Source: UBA6244 sp963676875 (GTDB taxonomy: Bacteria > Bacteroidota > Bacteroidia > Bacteroidales > F082). Taken from it: a DNA stretch of 64,000 nt. Each line of letters begins with the position of its first letter. The stretch's first letter is position 1. Where the stretch lies: NCBI GenBank assembly GCA_963676875.1, contig OY781436.1:4030001-4094000 (forward strand), read 5' to 3'. Made by a program: the position numbers and the translations under genes. Below the pieces are notes generated by a model, which saw nothing but the letters and a program-made list of their open reading frames with translations, had not been told where the DNA came from and did not search any database. Of the stretch, positions 1 to 8,505 are shown piece after piece.

Positions 1-1789
1 GCCTTTCCTTTTTGAAATAGACCAAATCGAGTCTGTTTTTCAGTGTTAAAGCTGGCCAAATCTCATAGGAAACAAAAAACCGTGCTTCGTTTCTACTCAC
101 ATCTGCAATTTCTTTGGTATAAAGGTAGGGTACGGATAGATTTTCCTGTTTTTGTTTTATACGAACCCGGACATACGCACTCACTTTCTTTACTGGGGTA
201 TAAGCCAAATGTAACAAATAGTCACGTCCGCTTGAGGGTGCATCCACACGGTATTTTATCCAGGGAAATTGATATTGGTCGATGTAGCATGATAGATTCA
301 GACTTTTGGTTATCAAGGCTTTAAATCCAAAATAGATGCCTTGCTCGTTGGCCATGGCACTACTTTCGTAAAACGGATTATTGTAAAGATTTTGATAGTC
401 CTTGGCATATTGGTGATAGAACAATGTGAACAACAATCGGTCGGACAAAAAGGTATTTACTCCGCCCAAACCTGCCATTCCGCCGTTCGAGGAAAGCGAA
501 AATTCGCCAAATAGATTGATTTTGTTTAGGTTAATACCGAAATCAGCCCCATAATTCATCAGTTGATTTCCTGTAAAATTGAAAGTTTTATACGCTTCAC
601 TTGAGGGGGTGATAGGTGTCGAAGTGTTTGTTTGGTAAGTAGTTAGTCCAAATTGAAAAACGTTGGCCATATAGGAAGCATGGGCTCCGTAGGCGGTAAT
701 CTGAAGCGAACGTTTGTCCAGTAACTCGTTGATTGTGCGATGCAAACCTGTTTCGATGATGGAAGTAACCCCCTCATCCTGATCAACGACATCACGTTCA
801 ATGTTGCTATCCACCTTGTTGGAAGAGTAAAAAGCGGTAAGTCTCAATTTCTCATACCCGAACGTAATAGCTGCTCCGCGGAAAAATCGGTTTTCGTTGG
901 AAGAAGTATTGGGCCGGATACCACGTCCGAATTTTCTTATTTGGATGGCTTCTGACGATTTGCCAAAGGCCAATCCACTCCAGAGGGTTAGTCCTTGTCC
1001 GAATTCCAAATGATAACTACCTAAAGCTATTTGTTTGATGAATCCATCCATTTCTGCGTAAGCGAAAAAAGAGGCAAAATCAAATATAGGGTTTATCTTG
1101 TTGCCAATGAGTTGTTTAATGGTGTCGGGGAGTTGGCTTTTATTCACAGGTTCACCCGGATCTTTATCAAGAGTAAACCCAAACCTCAATCGGTTTTTGA
1201 AGTTGAATACATATCGTGCGTAGTATTTTTGGGGAGAACCCAAATAGGCACTTCCCGGAAAGTAGATGGCAGAATCGATGGGGATTTCGTATCCGGCCCT
1301 TTTTTCCAGCACTTGTTCGTAGCGCATCAATAACTGATGACGCCCATATTTCAAGGCATCTTTCATTTTGAGCTTATTTTGCCCTTTTTCTTCCGCTACC
1401 TTTACAAAAGGCAACATATTTTTGATGGTTTCTTCATCAAATCCGGGGATGTTTTGAAGCTCGTAGATGCTGGCCATGGGACCAAATTCGCGCAAAGCGG
1501 CCACCAGATTATTCAATTGAACATCGTTGATCAGGTAAAGTGAGCGTAACTCTTCAAGATGGGGGCCATTTAGGTTGATGGGATATTTGGCGTAGTAAAG
1601 GTAATCTTCGAGCAAGTCGCTGTAGTCCAATTCAATATCTGTTCGTTCGGCCAGATTTTCGAGTTGGTCGGTAATAAACTCGATGTTAGTCATTTGTGTG
1701 GTATCAGGCTCCTGACCAAATACATTTAGTGCCAGAAGAATACAGACGAAACTCAAGGTTGATTGAGGTAGTTTTTGGAGATATTTCAT
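1..1789 (-). CDS. Exported helix-hairpin-helix protein with beta-rich C-terminal part (3' end outside window)
   Basis: The frame is open from an ATG at 1789 to the window edge, giving at least 596 residues; the C-terminus is missing. Residues 1-26 form a signal peptide ending near FGQ. Residues about 75-130 look like a ComEA-type double helix-hairpin-helix, with the hairpin NIPGFDEETIKNML at 113-126. The rest is rich in aromatic residues and alternating hydrophobics, as in an outer-membrane barrel. It starts 2 bp after the stop of the upstream PorV-like gene, so the two are probably cotranscribed. HhH domains normally bind DNA. Here the domain is on an exported protein, so a DNA-uptake or envelope role is possible but inferred. 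Bacteroidota genomes carry similar HhH-plus-barrel proteins of unknown function. Confidence 0.7.
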   Translation of the reverse strand, partial: MKYLQKLPQSTLSFVCILLALNVFGQEPDTTQMTNIEFITDQLENLAERTDIELDYSDLLEDYLYYAKYPINLNGPHLEELRSLYLINDVQLNNLVAALREFGPMASIYELQNIPGFDEETIKNMLPFVKVAEEKGQNKLKMKDALKYGRHQLLMRYEQVLEKRAGYEIPIDSAIYFPGSAYLGSPQKYYARYVFNFKNRLRFGFTLDKDPGEPVNKSQLPDTIKQLIGNKINPIFDFASFFAYAEMDGFIKQIALGSYHLEFGQGLTLWSGLAFGKSSEAIQIRKFGRGIRPNTSSNENRFFRGAAITFGYEKLRLTAFYSSNKVDSNIERDVVDQDEGVTSIIETGLHRTINELLDKRSLQITAYGAHASYMANVFQFGLTTYQTNTSTPITPSSEAYKTFNFTGNQLMNYGADFGINLNKINLFGEFSLSSNGGMAGLGGVNTFLSDRLLFTLFYHQYAKDYQNLYNNPFYESSAMANEQGIYFGFKALITKSLNLSCYIDQYQFPWIKYRVDAPSSGRDYLLHLAYTPVKKVSAYVRVRIKQKQENLSVPYLYTKEIADVSRNEARFFVSYEIWPALTLKNRLDLVYFKKER

Positions 1790-1791
1790 GA

Positions 1792-2622
1792 CTAAAATCC
1801 AATTTGAATGGATGCTTGTGGCGAAAATCCAAGGGTTTCATGCATGGCAGCTCCCAGGTCGAACTGGAAATATTTATAACGAAAGCCCGCACCCAGTGAA
1901 AATATTTCTAGTCCGGTACTTGTGCCCGTGCGTATGAAAAATCTGTCTTTCACTTGATATTCTAAACCAAGACGGGCAATTACAGGTCGGGTATTTGAGT
2001 TTTTTTCCACATCGACTAACGCAATAAAACTCTCAGAGGCTTTCCATTGTATCCCAAAACGGTAGATGGATTGAATTTTCTCGTCATCGAAATCTGCCAA
2101 TTTTACCCGGAGTGGATTAAACGTCCATACAGCTATGGTTATCTTATCAGAAATATCGCTTTGCAGTCCCAACTCAAAGGTAACGCTTCCCTTTTGTCCG
2201 TAGCCGTCGCCGAGAGAAGTCTGAAGGTAATCGAGTTGCAGACCGATGCGTAAAAAAGGCCCGAAACCTTTTGCGTAAGCCAAGCCAAGTTTCTGCTCGT
2301 TATATAGTTCGTAACCGCGATTTTGGTACGACAGTCCAAGCACGCCATATTTGGTGGGAGCTACCAATCCGATACTTTTGGCGCTAAGTTCGTTGAGCAT
2401 GAACGGACTTTCGTAAGCGATACCGGCTGAAAATCGATTGATTTTAGCCAGACCGGCCTGGTTGTTCATGATGCTCCAGGTATCACTCAGTGCCACCGAA
2501 CAGCGACCCATTGCCGCCGAACGCGCACCTGTTGATTGGAGTTCTCCTGTCGAAAAAACGAGCATGGGAATGGCCACAAACAGCAACCACAGACCATGTC
2601 TGATGATTATATAATGTTTCAT
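1792..2622 (-). CDS. PorV/PorQ-like outer-membrane beta-barrel protein
   Basis: A 276-residue protein with an N-terminal signal peptide (hydrophobic stretch at about residues 8-24). It then has the GARSAAMGRCSVAL segment characteristic of the PorV/PorQ/UPF0164 barrel group, where 'GARxxAMGGA' leads into the first strand, and ends in an aromatic C-terminal strand (IQIGF). PorV and PorQ proteins are 14-strand barrels, and some act in type IX secretion. At 276 residues this is shorter than PorV (about 390) and closer to PorQ-like members. It lies directly upstream of, and probably in an operon with, the exported HhH protein, suggesting the two act together at the outer membrane. The precise role is not determined from sequence. 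Confidence 0.7.
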   Translation of the reverse strand: MKHYIIIRHGLWLLFVAIPMLVFSTGELQSTGARSAAMGRCSVALSDTWSIMNNQAGLAKINRFSAGIAYESPFMLNELSAKSIGLVAPTKYGVLGLSYQNRGYELYNEQKLGLAYAKGFGPFLRIGLQLDYLQTSLGDGYGQKGSVTFELGLQSDISDKITIAVWTFNPLRVKLADFDDEKIQSIYRFGIQWKASESFIALVDVEKNSNTRPVIARLGLEYQVKDRFFIRTGTSTGLEIFSLGAGFRYKYFQFDLGAAMHETLGFSPQASIQIGF

Positions 2623-2666
2623 AAGCTGAGGATTAACTTATCGAAATGGGTTAGGATGTTTTCTTG

Positions 2667-2674
2667 TAACTTTA
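2667..2674 (+). promoter_or_regulatory. Candidate -7 element for the DUF2461 gene
   Basis: TAACTTTA fits the Bacteroidota -7 consensus TAnnTTTG except for the last base. It lies 38 bp before the ATG at 2712. No clear -33 TTTG is visible. Confidence 0.35.
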
Positions 2675-2711
2675 GCACCTTAAAAATACAATTTTTTTTA
2701 ACACAGACACC

Positions 2712-3386
2712 ATGGATAAAAATATATTGGAATTTCTGTCCGATTTAAGTAAAAATAATAACAGAGAGTGGTTTGCTGAAAACAAAAACAGGTATGAGGA
2801 AGCCAGAGCAGCTTACCTTGAATTTGTCGATAGACTAATTAATTCGCTGAGCATCAAGTATCCGGTTTTTAGTCAACTTAAGTCGAAGGATGCGGTATTT
2901 CGTATCTATCGGGATGTGAGGTTCAGTAAAGACAAGCTCCCATACAAAACCCAGTTTGGCGCATATCTGGCTCCGGGTGGCCGAAAATCACCCTTCGGGG
3001 GATATTATTTGCATGTGGAGCCCGGCAACAGCTTTTTGGCCGGCGGTGTCTATTGTCCCGATTCGGAAAACCTGAAAGCCATCCGTTCCGAAATATATTT
3101 CAATCTGTCGGAATTCGAGAAAATTATCAACGAAGCCACTTTTAAAAAGCTTTTTGGCGAAATTAAGGGAAGCAAGTTAACCAGACCACCCAAAGATTTT
3201 CCAAAAGATTTTGAAGGCATTGAATACCTGAAATTTAAGGACTATACGCTCATTCATCCGGTATCCGACGAGGAAGTTTTGGGAGCTGATTTTCAGGTAA
3301 AAGCGTTGAAAGTTTTTGGAGCCATGGATGCCTTCAACTCCTTTTTGAATAGGGGGTTGGACAACAAGCCGGAGCCTCTGATTTAA
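2712..3386 (+). CDS. DUF2461 (TIGR02453) family protein
   Basis: A 224-residue protein matching the DUF2461 family along its whole length. The N-terminal DLSKNNNREWFAENK and the central RIYRDVRFSKDKLPYKTQFG are hallmark segments. The family is widespread in bacteria and fungi; its biochemical activity is not established. There is no signal peptide, so it is probably cytoplasmic. Its TAA stop shares the four bases TTAA with the stop of the convergent RsiV-like gene. Confidence 0.85.
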   Translation: MDKNILEFLSDLSKNNNREWFAENKNRYEEARAAYLEFVDRLINSLSIKYPVFSQLKSKDAVFRIYRDVRFSKDKLPYKTQFGAYLAPGGRKSPFGGYYLHVEPGNSFLAGGVYCPDSENLKAIRSEIYFNLSEFEKIINEATFKKLFGEIKGSKLTRPPKDFPKDFEGIEYLKFKDYTLIHPVSDEEVLGADFQVKALKVFGAMDAFNSFLNRGLDNKPEPLI

Positions 3387-4507
3387 TGCCGTGCCATTTC
3401 GTAAACCGTTGTTTTGTCAGCTAGTATTGGAAGTAGTTGGTTGAAGTTCAGGAAGATATTGGTAGTGCCAAAACTGTAAGGTGCTATTTCATAGCTATTG
3501 AATAAAAAGCCAATTCCGGATTCTTCTAAATAAAAATTGTGGTTGGGTTGAATTTCATCCACAAAATACCCATAGTTTTTAAGGGACGAGTCAGAAGGCA
3601 TGCTCAGGTTCGCCTTAAGTTGTTGGGTGAGTAAAACAGTTAGCATTGAGTCGGCGTTGTCCACAAAAACATCCAGGTAGTCTAGTTGTGAACCGTCATG
3701 GAGGTTAAGCACCTGATAGGCTGTATTGCTCATGCCGTGCGCGCCTCCGGTATAGGCATAACGTTCAAATTCCAGACAAAGCAGGTAATCTGAGTTATAA
3801 ACAACACTTGTAGACACTGATTTTTCCCAACTAAAGGAATGTCCTCCTGATTCAAGCCATTGTTGATTTTGTTTTTTATAGTTGTTATAATATTCGCTTT
3901 CAAAGGCTACCAGTAGTGAGTCAGGTTGAGAGGGGGCTAGGCCGTGGCCAAAAAAACTCTTGTTGATATGACCTAAAACAGAGTCGGCTACTCCTTCACT
4001 CATTTGGTCAGCTTTGGGATAAACAAGTGTGAGTTCGATGGAAGCCGTGGGGGAGTCGGCGCGCGAAGAATCCAAACGGAGTTCTGAAGATAAATAGCTA
4101 ACATCAAAGGCGATACTTCCTAAGGGATAGGAGGCATTCATTTTAAAAGGGGTGGGGTTGCTCTCTGATAACATCCAATACCCATTCAACTGCCCGGTGG
4201 TTAATTCACCCACAATTAGGTCATCGTTTTGCCCCATTTCATTGAGGTAAAGCGTGTCGTTGGAAACGGAACCAACCAAGGGCATACGTTTTTTAATTAC
4301 TGAGTCATCTCCCGGCTGCTTTTTACTCATCCGGTAACTTCCTGATACCAAATTAAAGGTGCGCATGAGGTTTGCAGTGGCTTGAATATCTTCACCAACC
4401 GAACCTTCATACCTGGCGTAATACAATTGTGGAGAATGTTGCACCTGAGCCGATAAATATCCGGAGAAAAGTAGAAATGTTGTTGCGATTAATAATCTTA
4501 TATTCAT
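3383..4507 (-). CDS. RsiV-like exported protein (DUF3298/DUF4163 type)
   Basis: A 374-residue protein with a signal peptide at residues 1-20 (ending LSAQ). The C-terminal half has the DUF3298 signature: a tyrosine-rich strand (RYAYTGGAHGMSN, about residues 250-262) followed by a region describing L-x-DG-x-x-L-x-x-x-D. In Bacillus RsiV this domain is the extracytoplasmic lysozyme sensor of an anti-sigma factor. No transmembrane anti-sigma segment is present here, so this is a secreted or periplasmic DUF3298 protein rather than an anti-sigma factor. Its N-terminal 130 residues are unassigned. It is monocistronic, with a candidate promoter at 4546-4553. Confidence 0.7.
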   Translation of the reverse strand: MNIRLLIATTFLLFSGYLSAQVQHSPQLYYARYEGSVGEDIQATANLMRTFNLVSGSYRMSKKQPGDDSVIKKRMPLVGSVSNDTLYLNEMGQNDDLIVGELTTGQLNGYWMLSESNPTPFKMNASYPLGSIAFDVSYLSSELRLDSSRADSPTASIELTLVYPKADQMSEGVADSVLGHINKSFFGHGLAPSQPDSLLVAFESEYYNNYKKQNQQWLESGGHSFSWEKSVSTSVVYNSDYLLCLEFERYAYTGGAHGMSNTAYQVLNLHDGSQLDYLDVFVDNADSMLTVLLTQQLKANLSMPSDSSLKNYGYFVDEIQPNHNFYLEESGIGFLFNSYEIAPYSFGTTNIFLNFNQLLPILADKTTVYEMARH

Positions 4508-4545
4508 GTTGTTAGGCCGCTATTTGTATGTGTGATTTGCTTTCG

Positions 4546-4553
4546 CAAAGCTA
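4546..4553 (-). promoter_or_regulatory. Candidate -7 element for the RsiV-like gene
   Basis: On the minus strand the octamer is TAGCTTTG, a full match to TAnnTTTG, 39 bp upstream of the ATG at 4507. A small GCTTTCGCAAAGC hairpin overlaps it. An ATTG is present further upstream, but at 16 bp spacing. Confidence 0.45.
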
Positions 4554-4649
4554 ATATATATTCTTGACGCAATCGATTGATTTGGAAGGAATAACTTAAA
4601 ATTTTTTATGGGGTTGACTCCCTGATGACAAGGACTAAATTGAAATACT

Positions 4650-4657
4650 TACCTTTG
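4650..4657 (+). promoter_or_regulatory. Candidate -7 element for yigZ
   Basis: TACCTTTG matches the TAnnTTTG consensus exactly. It lies 78 bp before the ATG at 4735. No -33 TTTG was found at the expected distance. Confidence 0.4.
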
Positions 4658-4734
4658 TAAATTGTTAGGGGATTCTGAACGGATCGATTGTAAATATGTC
4701 TGGATTTCAGACGTAAGATGAAAGAATTAACCAC

Positions 4735-5340
4735 ATGGAGGAAACCGATCAATATTTAACCATCAAGGAAAGCGGAGAGGGTCTTTTTAAGGAGAAAGGA
4801 AGTAAATTTATCTCGATTGCTGTTTTTGTGCAATCAGAAGAGGATGTTAAAGAACGCTTATTAGAAATAAAAAAGCGCTTTTACGATGCCCGACACCATT
4901 GTTATGCCTATCGATTGGGTCTCGAAGATGATCAGTTTAGGAGTAACGATGATGGCGAACCGTCAGGAAGTGCAGGCAAACCCATTCTGAATCAAATATA
5001 CTCTTATGAAATGTTTCATGTTTTGGTGGTGGTGGTTCGTTACTTTGGGGGAACTAAATTGGGCGTGAGCGGTTTGGTAAATGCCTACAAAACTGCCGCC
5101 AGAGAGGCCCTGGATCAGGCTGTTTTCGAGACCAGATTCCTCACTTCAAAATTTCGTATAACCTGTGAATATCCTATGGTTGATGCTGTGATGCGTATGA
5201 TAAAGGAAGAGGATATAAACATACTAAAACAACAGTTTGAACTCAACTGTTCACTGGAGGTGGAAGTAAAAAAAAGTCAAGAAAAAAAATTGATTTCAAG
5301 ATTGAAATCTTGGTACGAAATTGAGTTTAAGAAGTTGTAA
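4735..5340 (+). CDS. yigZ: YigZ/IMPACT family protein
   Basis: A 201-residue protein of the YigZ/IMPACT (UPF0029) family. The N-terminal domain (about residues 14-120) holds the family block around DARHHCYAYR followed by DDGEPSGSAGKP and VVRYFGGTKLGVSGL. The C-terminal 75 residues fit the ferredoxin-like DUF1949 domain. Length is normal. Bacterial YigZ is a small cytoplasmic protein of uncertain role; the eukaryotic homologue IMPACT binds Gcn1 and affects Gcn2 signalling. It is followed by 214 bp of non-coding DNA and then dnaA on the same strand. Confidence 0.9.
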   Translation: MEETDQYLTIKESGEGLFKEKGSKFISIAVFVQSEEDVKERLLEIKKRFYDARHHCYAYRLGLEDDQFRSNDDGEPSGSAGKPILNQIYSYEMFHVLVVVVRYFGGTKLGVSGLVNAYKTAAREALDQAVFETRFLTSKFRITCEYPMVDAVMRMIKEEDINILKQQFELNCSLEVEVKKSQEKKLISRLKSWYEIEFKKL

Positions 5341-5554
5341 TTCAGTTTATTGATTGGTTTTTGAAGTTTTGTTTATATACGACAATAATTCTTATTTGTC
5401 AATACGTTTGACTGTTTTTTTTAAACTTTTTTTACTTCAATTTTGTTAATTCAATTGAGAGCAAGCGCTCCGGCAATTGGTTACCTGGTTCAAAGGATAT
5501 TAAGGTTATTTTACTACATAAATACGACACCTATTGTAATTGTTTTACAAAGTT

Positions 5555-6991
5555 ATGAAGAAAAAATGTGAAGAGTTGTGGGCAAGGTGCTTGTCAGTTA
5601 TTAAAGATAATGTACCATTGCCAAATTACAAAACTTGGTTCGAACCCATTGTACCCGTTAAACTCGAAAACGACATTCTGACCATTCAGGTGCCCAGTCA
5701 GTTTTTTTACGAGTGGCTCGAAGAACATTACATCGTACTGTTGAAAAAAACCATCCGCAAGGAATTAGGTCCAACGGGCAGGTTAGAATACAGTGTAATC
5801 ATGGACAGTAACTACGACAACAAGAAGCCCTATTCAGTAAATTACCCTACCGCTAACAAAAAAGACACTTCCAATAAATCCGTTTCGATGCCACTTGATC
5901 TCAACAAAGGGAAATCGCGCGATATTCCTAATCCGTTCATCATACCCGGTCTGAAAAAAATAAAGGTGGAATCACAACTCCAGGATGGGCTGTCCTTCGA
6001 CAATTTTGTGGAAGGCGATTGTAATCGTCTGGCGCGATCAGCAGGCTGGGCCATTGCCGAAAATCCGGGAAAAACCGCCTTCAACCCGCTCCTTATATAT
6101 AGTCAGGTGGGGCTTGGTAAAACTCATTTGGCCCAGGCTATCGGACTTCAAGTAAAACAAAATCACCCAAACAAAACGGTGCTGTATGTAAAAACCGATC
6201 AGTTTATCAACCAATATATTGATTCAGTGCGAAATAACAACCAAAACGATTTTGTTCACTTTTATCAAATGATTGATGTCCTGATTATGGACGATATTGA
6301 GTTTTTGGCAAATAAGGAAAAAACTCAGGATGTTTTCTTTCATATTTTTAATCATTTACATCAAAATAATAAACAACTGGTGCTTACGTCTGATAAACCA
6401 CCTGTTGAACTAAAAGGATTGGAGCCAAGGCTTTTGTCGAGATTTAAATGGGGTCTGGCTGCAGATCTGCAGATGCCCGACCTCGAAACCCGCATTGCCA
6501 TTCTTCAAAAGAAACTCTACAAAGACGGTATTCAAATGCCCTATGAGGTAATCGAATACATTGCCTACAGCATTACTACCAGCATCCGCGAAATGGAAGG
6601 AGCACTTATTTCTATATTGGCACAATCTACATTAAACAAAAAGGAAATTACCCTCGAATTGGCCAAACAAATGATTGACACTTTCGTGAAGAGCAGTAAT
6701 CGAGAGATTTCAATCGATTTCATTCAAAAAGTGGTTTGCGATTATTTCAGCATTGCCCTGGAAACTATCAACTCGAAGACAAGAAAAAGAGAAATTGTGC
6801 AGGCACGTCAGTTGGCCATGTATTTCTCAAAAAAACATACCAAAAATTCGCTGGCAACCATCGGTTTGCACTGCGGAAATAAAGACCATGCCACAGTTCT
6901 TCATGCCTGCCGTACAGTGCACAATTTGGTGGAGACTGATAAACAATTTAAAATCTACGTGGAAGATATCGACAAAAAACTGAAGATATAA
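5555..6991 (+). CDS. dnaA: Chromosomal replication initiator protein DnaA
   Basis: A 478-residue DnaA from the ATG at 5555; a TTG five codons upstream is less likely. Domain I is at residues 1-85, a variable linker to about 145, AAA+ domain III at about 150-360 and DNA-binding domain IV at about 385-475. Visible motifs are Walker A SQVGLGKT, Walker B VLIMDDIEFL, the Arg-finger region LEPRLLSRFKWGL and the DnaA-box signature NKDHATVLHACRTV. The first Walker A glycine is serine here, an unusual substitution. Upstream non-coding DNA is AT-rich but I see no cluster of TTATCCACA boxes, so oriC is probably not beside this gene. Neighbours are yigZ and a tyrosine phosphatase gene. Confidence 0.97.
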   Translation: MKKKCEELWARCLSVIKDNVPLPNYKTWFEPIVPVKLENDILTIQVPSQFFYEWLEEHYIVLLKKTIRKELGPTGRLEYSVIMDSNYDNKKPYSVNYPTANKKDTSNKSVSMPLDLNKGKSRDIPNPFIIPGLKKIKVESQLQDGLSFDNFVEGDCNRLARSAGWAIAENPGKTAFNPLLIYSQVGLGKTHLAQAIGLQVKQNHPNKTVLYVKTDQFINQYIDSVRNNNQNDFVHFYQMIDVLIMDDIEFLANKEKTQDVFFHIFNHLHQNNKQLVLTSDKPPVELKGLEPRLLSRFKWGLAADLQMPDLETRIAILQKKLYKDGIQMPYEVIEYIAYSITTSIREMEGALISILAQSTLNKKEITLELAKQMIDTFVKSSNREISIDFIQKVVCDYFSIALETINSKTRKREIVQARQLAMYFSKKHTKNSLATIGLHCGNKDHATVLHACRTVHNLVETDKQFKIYVEDIDKKLKI

Positions 6992-7013
6992 CTGCCGTAG
7001 TCTCTTTCTTGTG

Positions 7014-7045
7014 CTTGATAAAAACTGATAGATGTCGTATCTTTA
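7014..7045 (+). promoter_or_regulatory. Candidate promoter of the tyrosine phosphatase cluster
   Basis: CTTG at 7014-7017, 20 bp, then TATCTTTA at 7038-7045, near the TTTG/TAnnTTTG pattern. It lies 31 bp before the ATG at 7077. Confidence 0.4.
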
Positions 7046-7076
7046 CACGAGATCTTAATTTAAATGATAAAGCACC

Positions 7077-7529
7077 ATGAATATTTTATTTGTTTGTCGC
7101 GGTAACTTGTGCCGCTCACCCATGGCCGAAGCGATGCTTAAAAAGAAATTTGCCGACCATCGAATTAACGGAGAAATTGATTCTGCCGGATTTGAAACAT
7201 TTCATGTAAATGAACCTCCACACGAAAGAGCTGTTCAAGTGGCCTTCAAGCACGGACTGGATTTGGAAGGAAGGGCCAGACTGTTTTCAAAAAATGACTT
7301 CATCCGATTCGACAAAATTTATGTGATGGATGAGTTGAGTTACAGTGATGTAATCGACATGGCCGATACCAAAATCAAACAGAGGAAGGTGGAATATCTA
7401 ATGAATGTTTTAACTCCCGGAAAAAACCAGATTGTTCCCGATCCTATCCACAGCGGAATTGACGATTGCGAATCGGTATATGCCATGCTGGAGAAGGCTA
7501 CCGATAAAATAATTGAAGATATTAAATAG
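7077..7529 (+). CDS. Low-molecular-weight protein tyrosine phosphatase
   Basis: A 150-residue protein with the catalytic P-loop at the extreme N-terminus, CRGNLCRS at residues 7-14 (C-x5-R-S), as in LMW-PTP enzymes. The conserved late aspartate (catalytic acid) is in VPDPIHSG near residue 122. The usual Tyr after DP is Ile here. Such enzymes dephosphorylate tyrosines on bacterial tyrosine kinases or related substrates in the cytoplasm; the substrate here is unknown. The next gene starts within 2 bp of its stop, so translation is likely coupled with the PLP enzyme gene. Confidence 0.88.
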   Translation: MNILFVCRGNLCRSPMAEAMLKKKFADHRINGEIDSAGFETFHVNEPPHERAVQVAFKHGLDLEGRARLFSKNDFIRFDKIYVMDELSYSDVIDMADTKIKQRKVEYLMNVLTPGKNQIVPDPIHSGIDDCESVYAMLEKATDKIIEDIK

Positions 7530-7530
7530 C

Positions 7531-8481
7531 GTGGACTATCCATTCGTTACCTCCCGCCAAATTTTGGATGCCCGCCAACGTATAGCATCTTATGTGCACT
7601 TTACCCCTATGCTGACCAGCAATCTTATCAATCAAGAAGTTGGTAATCACCTTTTTTTCAAATGTGAGAATTTTCAAAAAGCCGGTGCTTTTAAAAGCCG
7701 TGGTGCAGTAAATGCACTGCTCATGCTTGGAAATGAGGAGCGTAGACGTGGTGTGGCTACCCATTCATCGGGCAATCATGCCCAGGCTTTGGCTCGGGCA
7801 GCCCAAATTCTAGGAGTGCCAGCCTATGTGGTTATGCCGGAAAATTCACCGAAAGTAAAGATAGCTGCGGTGAAGTCTTATGGTGGAATCATTACCTTTT
7901 GTAAGCCAACACTTGATGCCCGTGAATCGACATTGAGAAGTGTAATTGAACAAACCGGAGCCACTGAGATACACCCTTATAACAACTATCAAGTAATTAC
8001 AGGGCAGGCTACCGCTGCTGCCGAATTATTCGAACAGACCGATGAGTTGGACATACTCCTTTGCCCTGTGGGTGGAGGCGGTCTGCTCAGTGGAACAGCG
8101 TTGTCAACCACATATTTTTCAAAATCAACACGTGTTATCGCTTGCGAGCCTGCCGGAGCCGATGATGCTTATCGTTCTTTTGAAGCAGGAAAAATTATCC
8201 CAAGCTTACATCCCAAAACCCTGGCCGACGGATTACTTACTTCCTTGGGAGAAAAGAACTTTCCCATTATTCAGAGGTATGTGGATCAGATAGTTACTGT
8301 AAGCGAAGAAGGGATTATTAAGGCCATGAGACTTATTTACGAACGCATGAAAATAGTGATAGAACCCTCCTCTGCCGTACCTTTGGCCGCTTTGTTAGAG
8401 CAAAAAATTCCAACAAAAAATAGCAGGATTGGAATCATCCTTTCGGGTGGGAACGTGGATCTTTCGGCATTACCTTTTTAA
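7531..8481 (+). CDS. PLP-dependent serine/threonine dehydratase or serine racemase-like enzyme
   Basis: A fold-type II PLP enzyme of 316 residues. KAGAFKSRGA carries the Schiff-base lysine, SSGNHAQALA is the phosphate/carboxylate loop, and VGGGGLLSG is the tetraglycine loop that binds the PLP phosphate. There is no C-terminal ACT domain, so it is the short, catabolic/racemase-type form rather than the biosynthetic allosteric threonine deaminase. Candidate activities are L-serine/L-threonine ammonia-lyase, serine racemase or hydroxyaspartate dehydratase; sequence alone does not separate them. I chose the GTG at 7531, one base after the phosphatase stop; a TTG at 7513 would overlap that gene. 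Confidence 0.85.
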   Translation: MDYPFVTSRQILDARQRIASYVHFTPMLTSNLINQEVGNHLFFKCENFQKAGAFKSRGAVNALLMLGNEERRRGVATHSSGNHAQALARAAQILGVPAYVVMPENSPKVKIAAVKSYGGIITFCKPTLDARESTLRSVIEQTGATEIHPYNNYQVITGQATAAAELFEQTDELDILLCPVGGGGLLSGTALSTTYFSKSTRVIACEPAGADDAYRSFEAGKIIPSLHPKTLADGLLTSLGEKNFPIIQRYVDQIVTVSEEGIIKAMRLIYERMKIVIEPSSAVPLAALLEQKIPTKNSRIGIILSGGNVDLSALPF

Positions 8482-8505
8482 TATCAACAAAATATTCCCC
8501 TTCAA

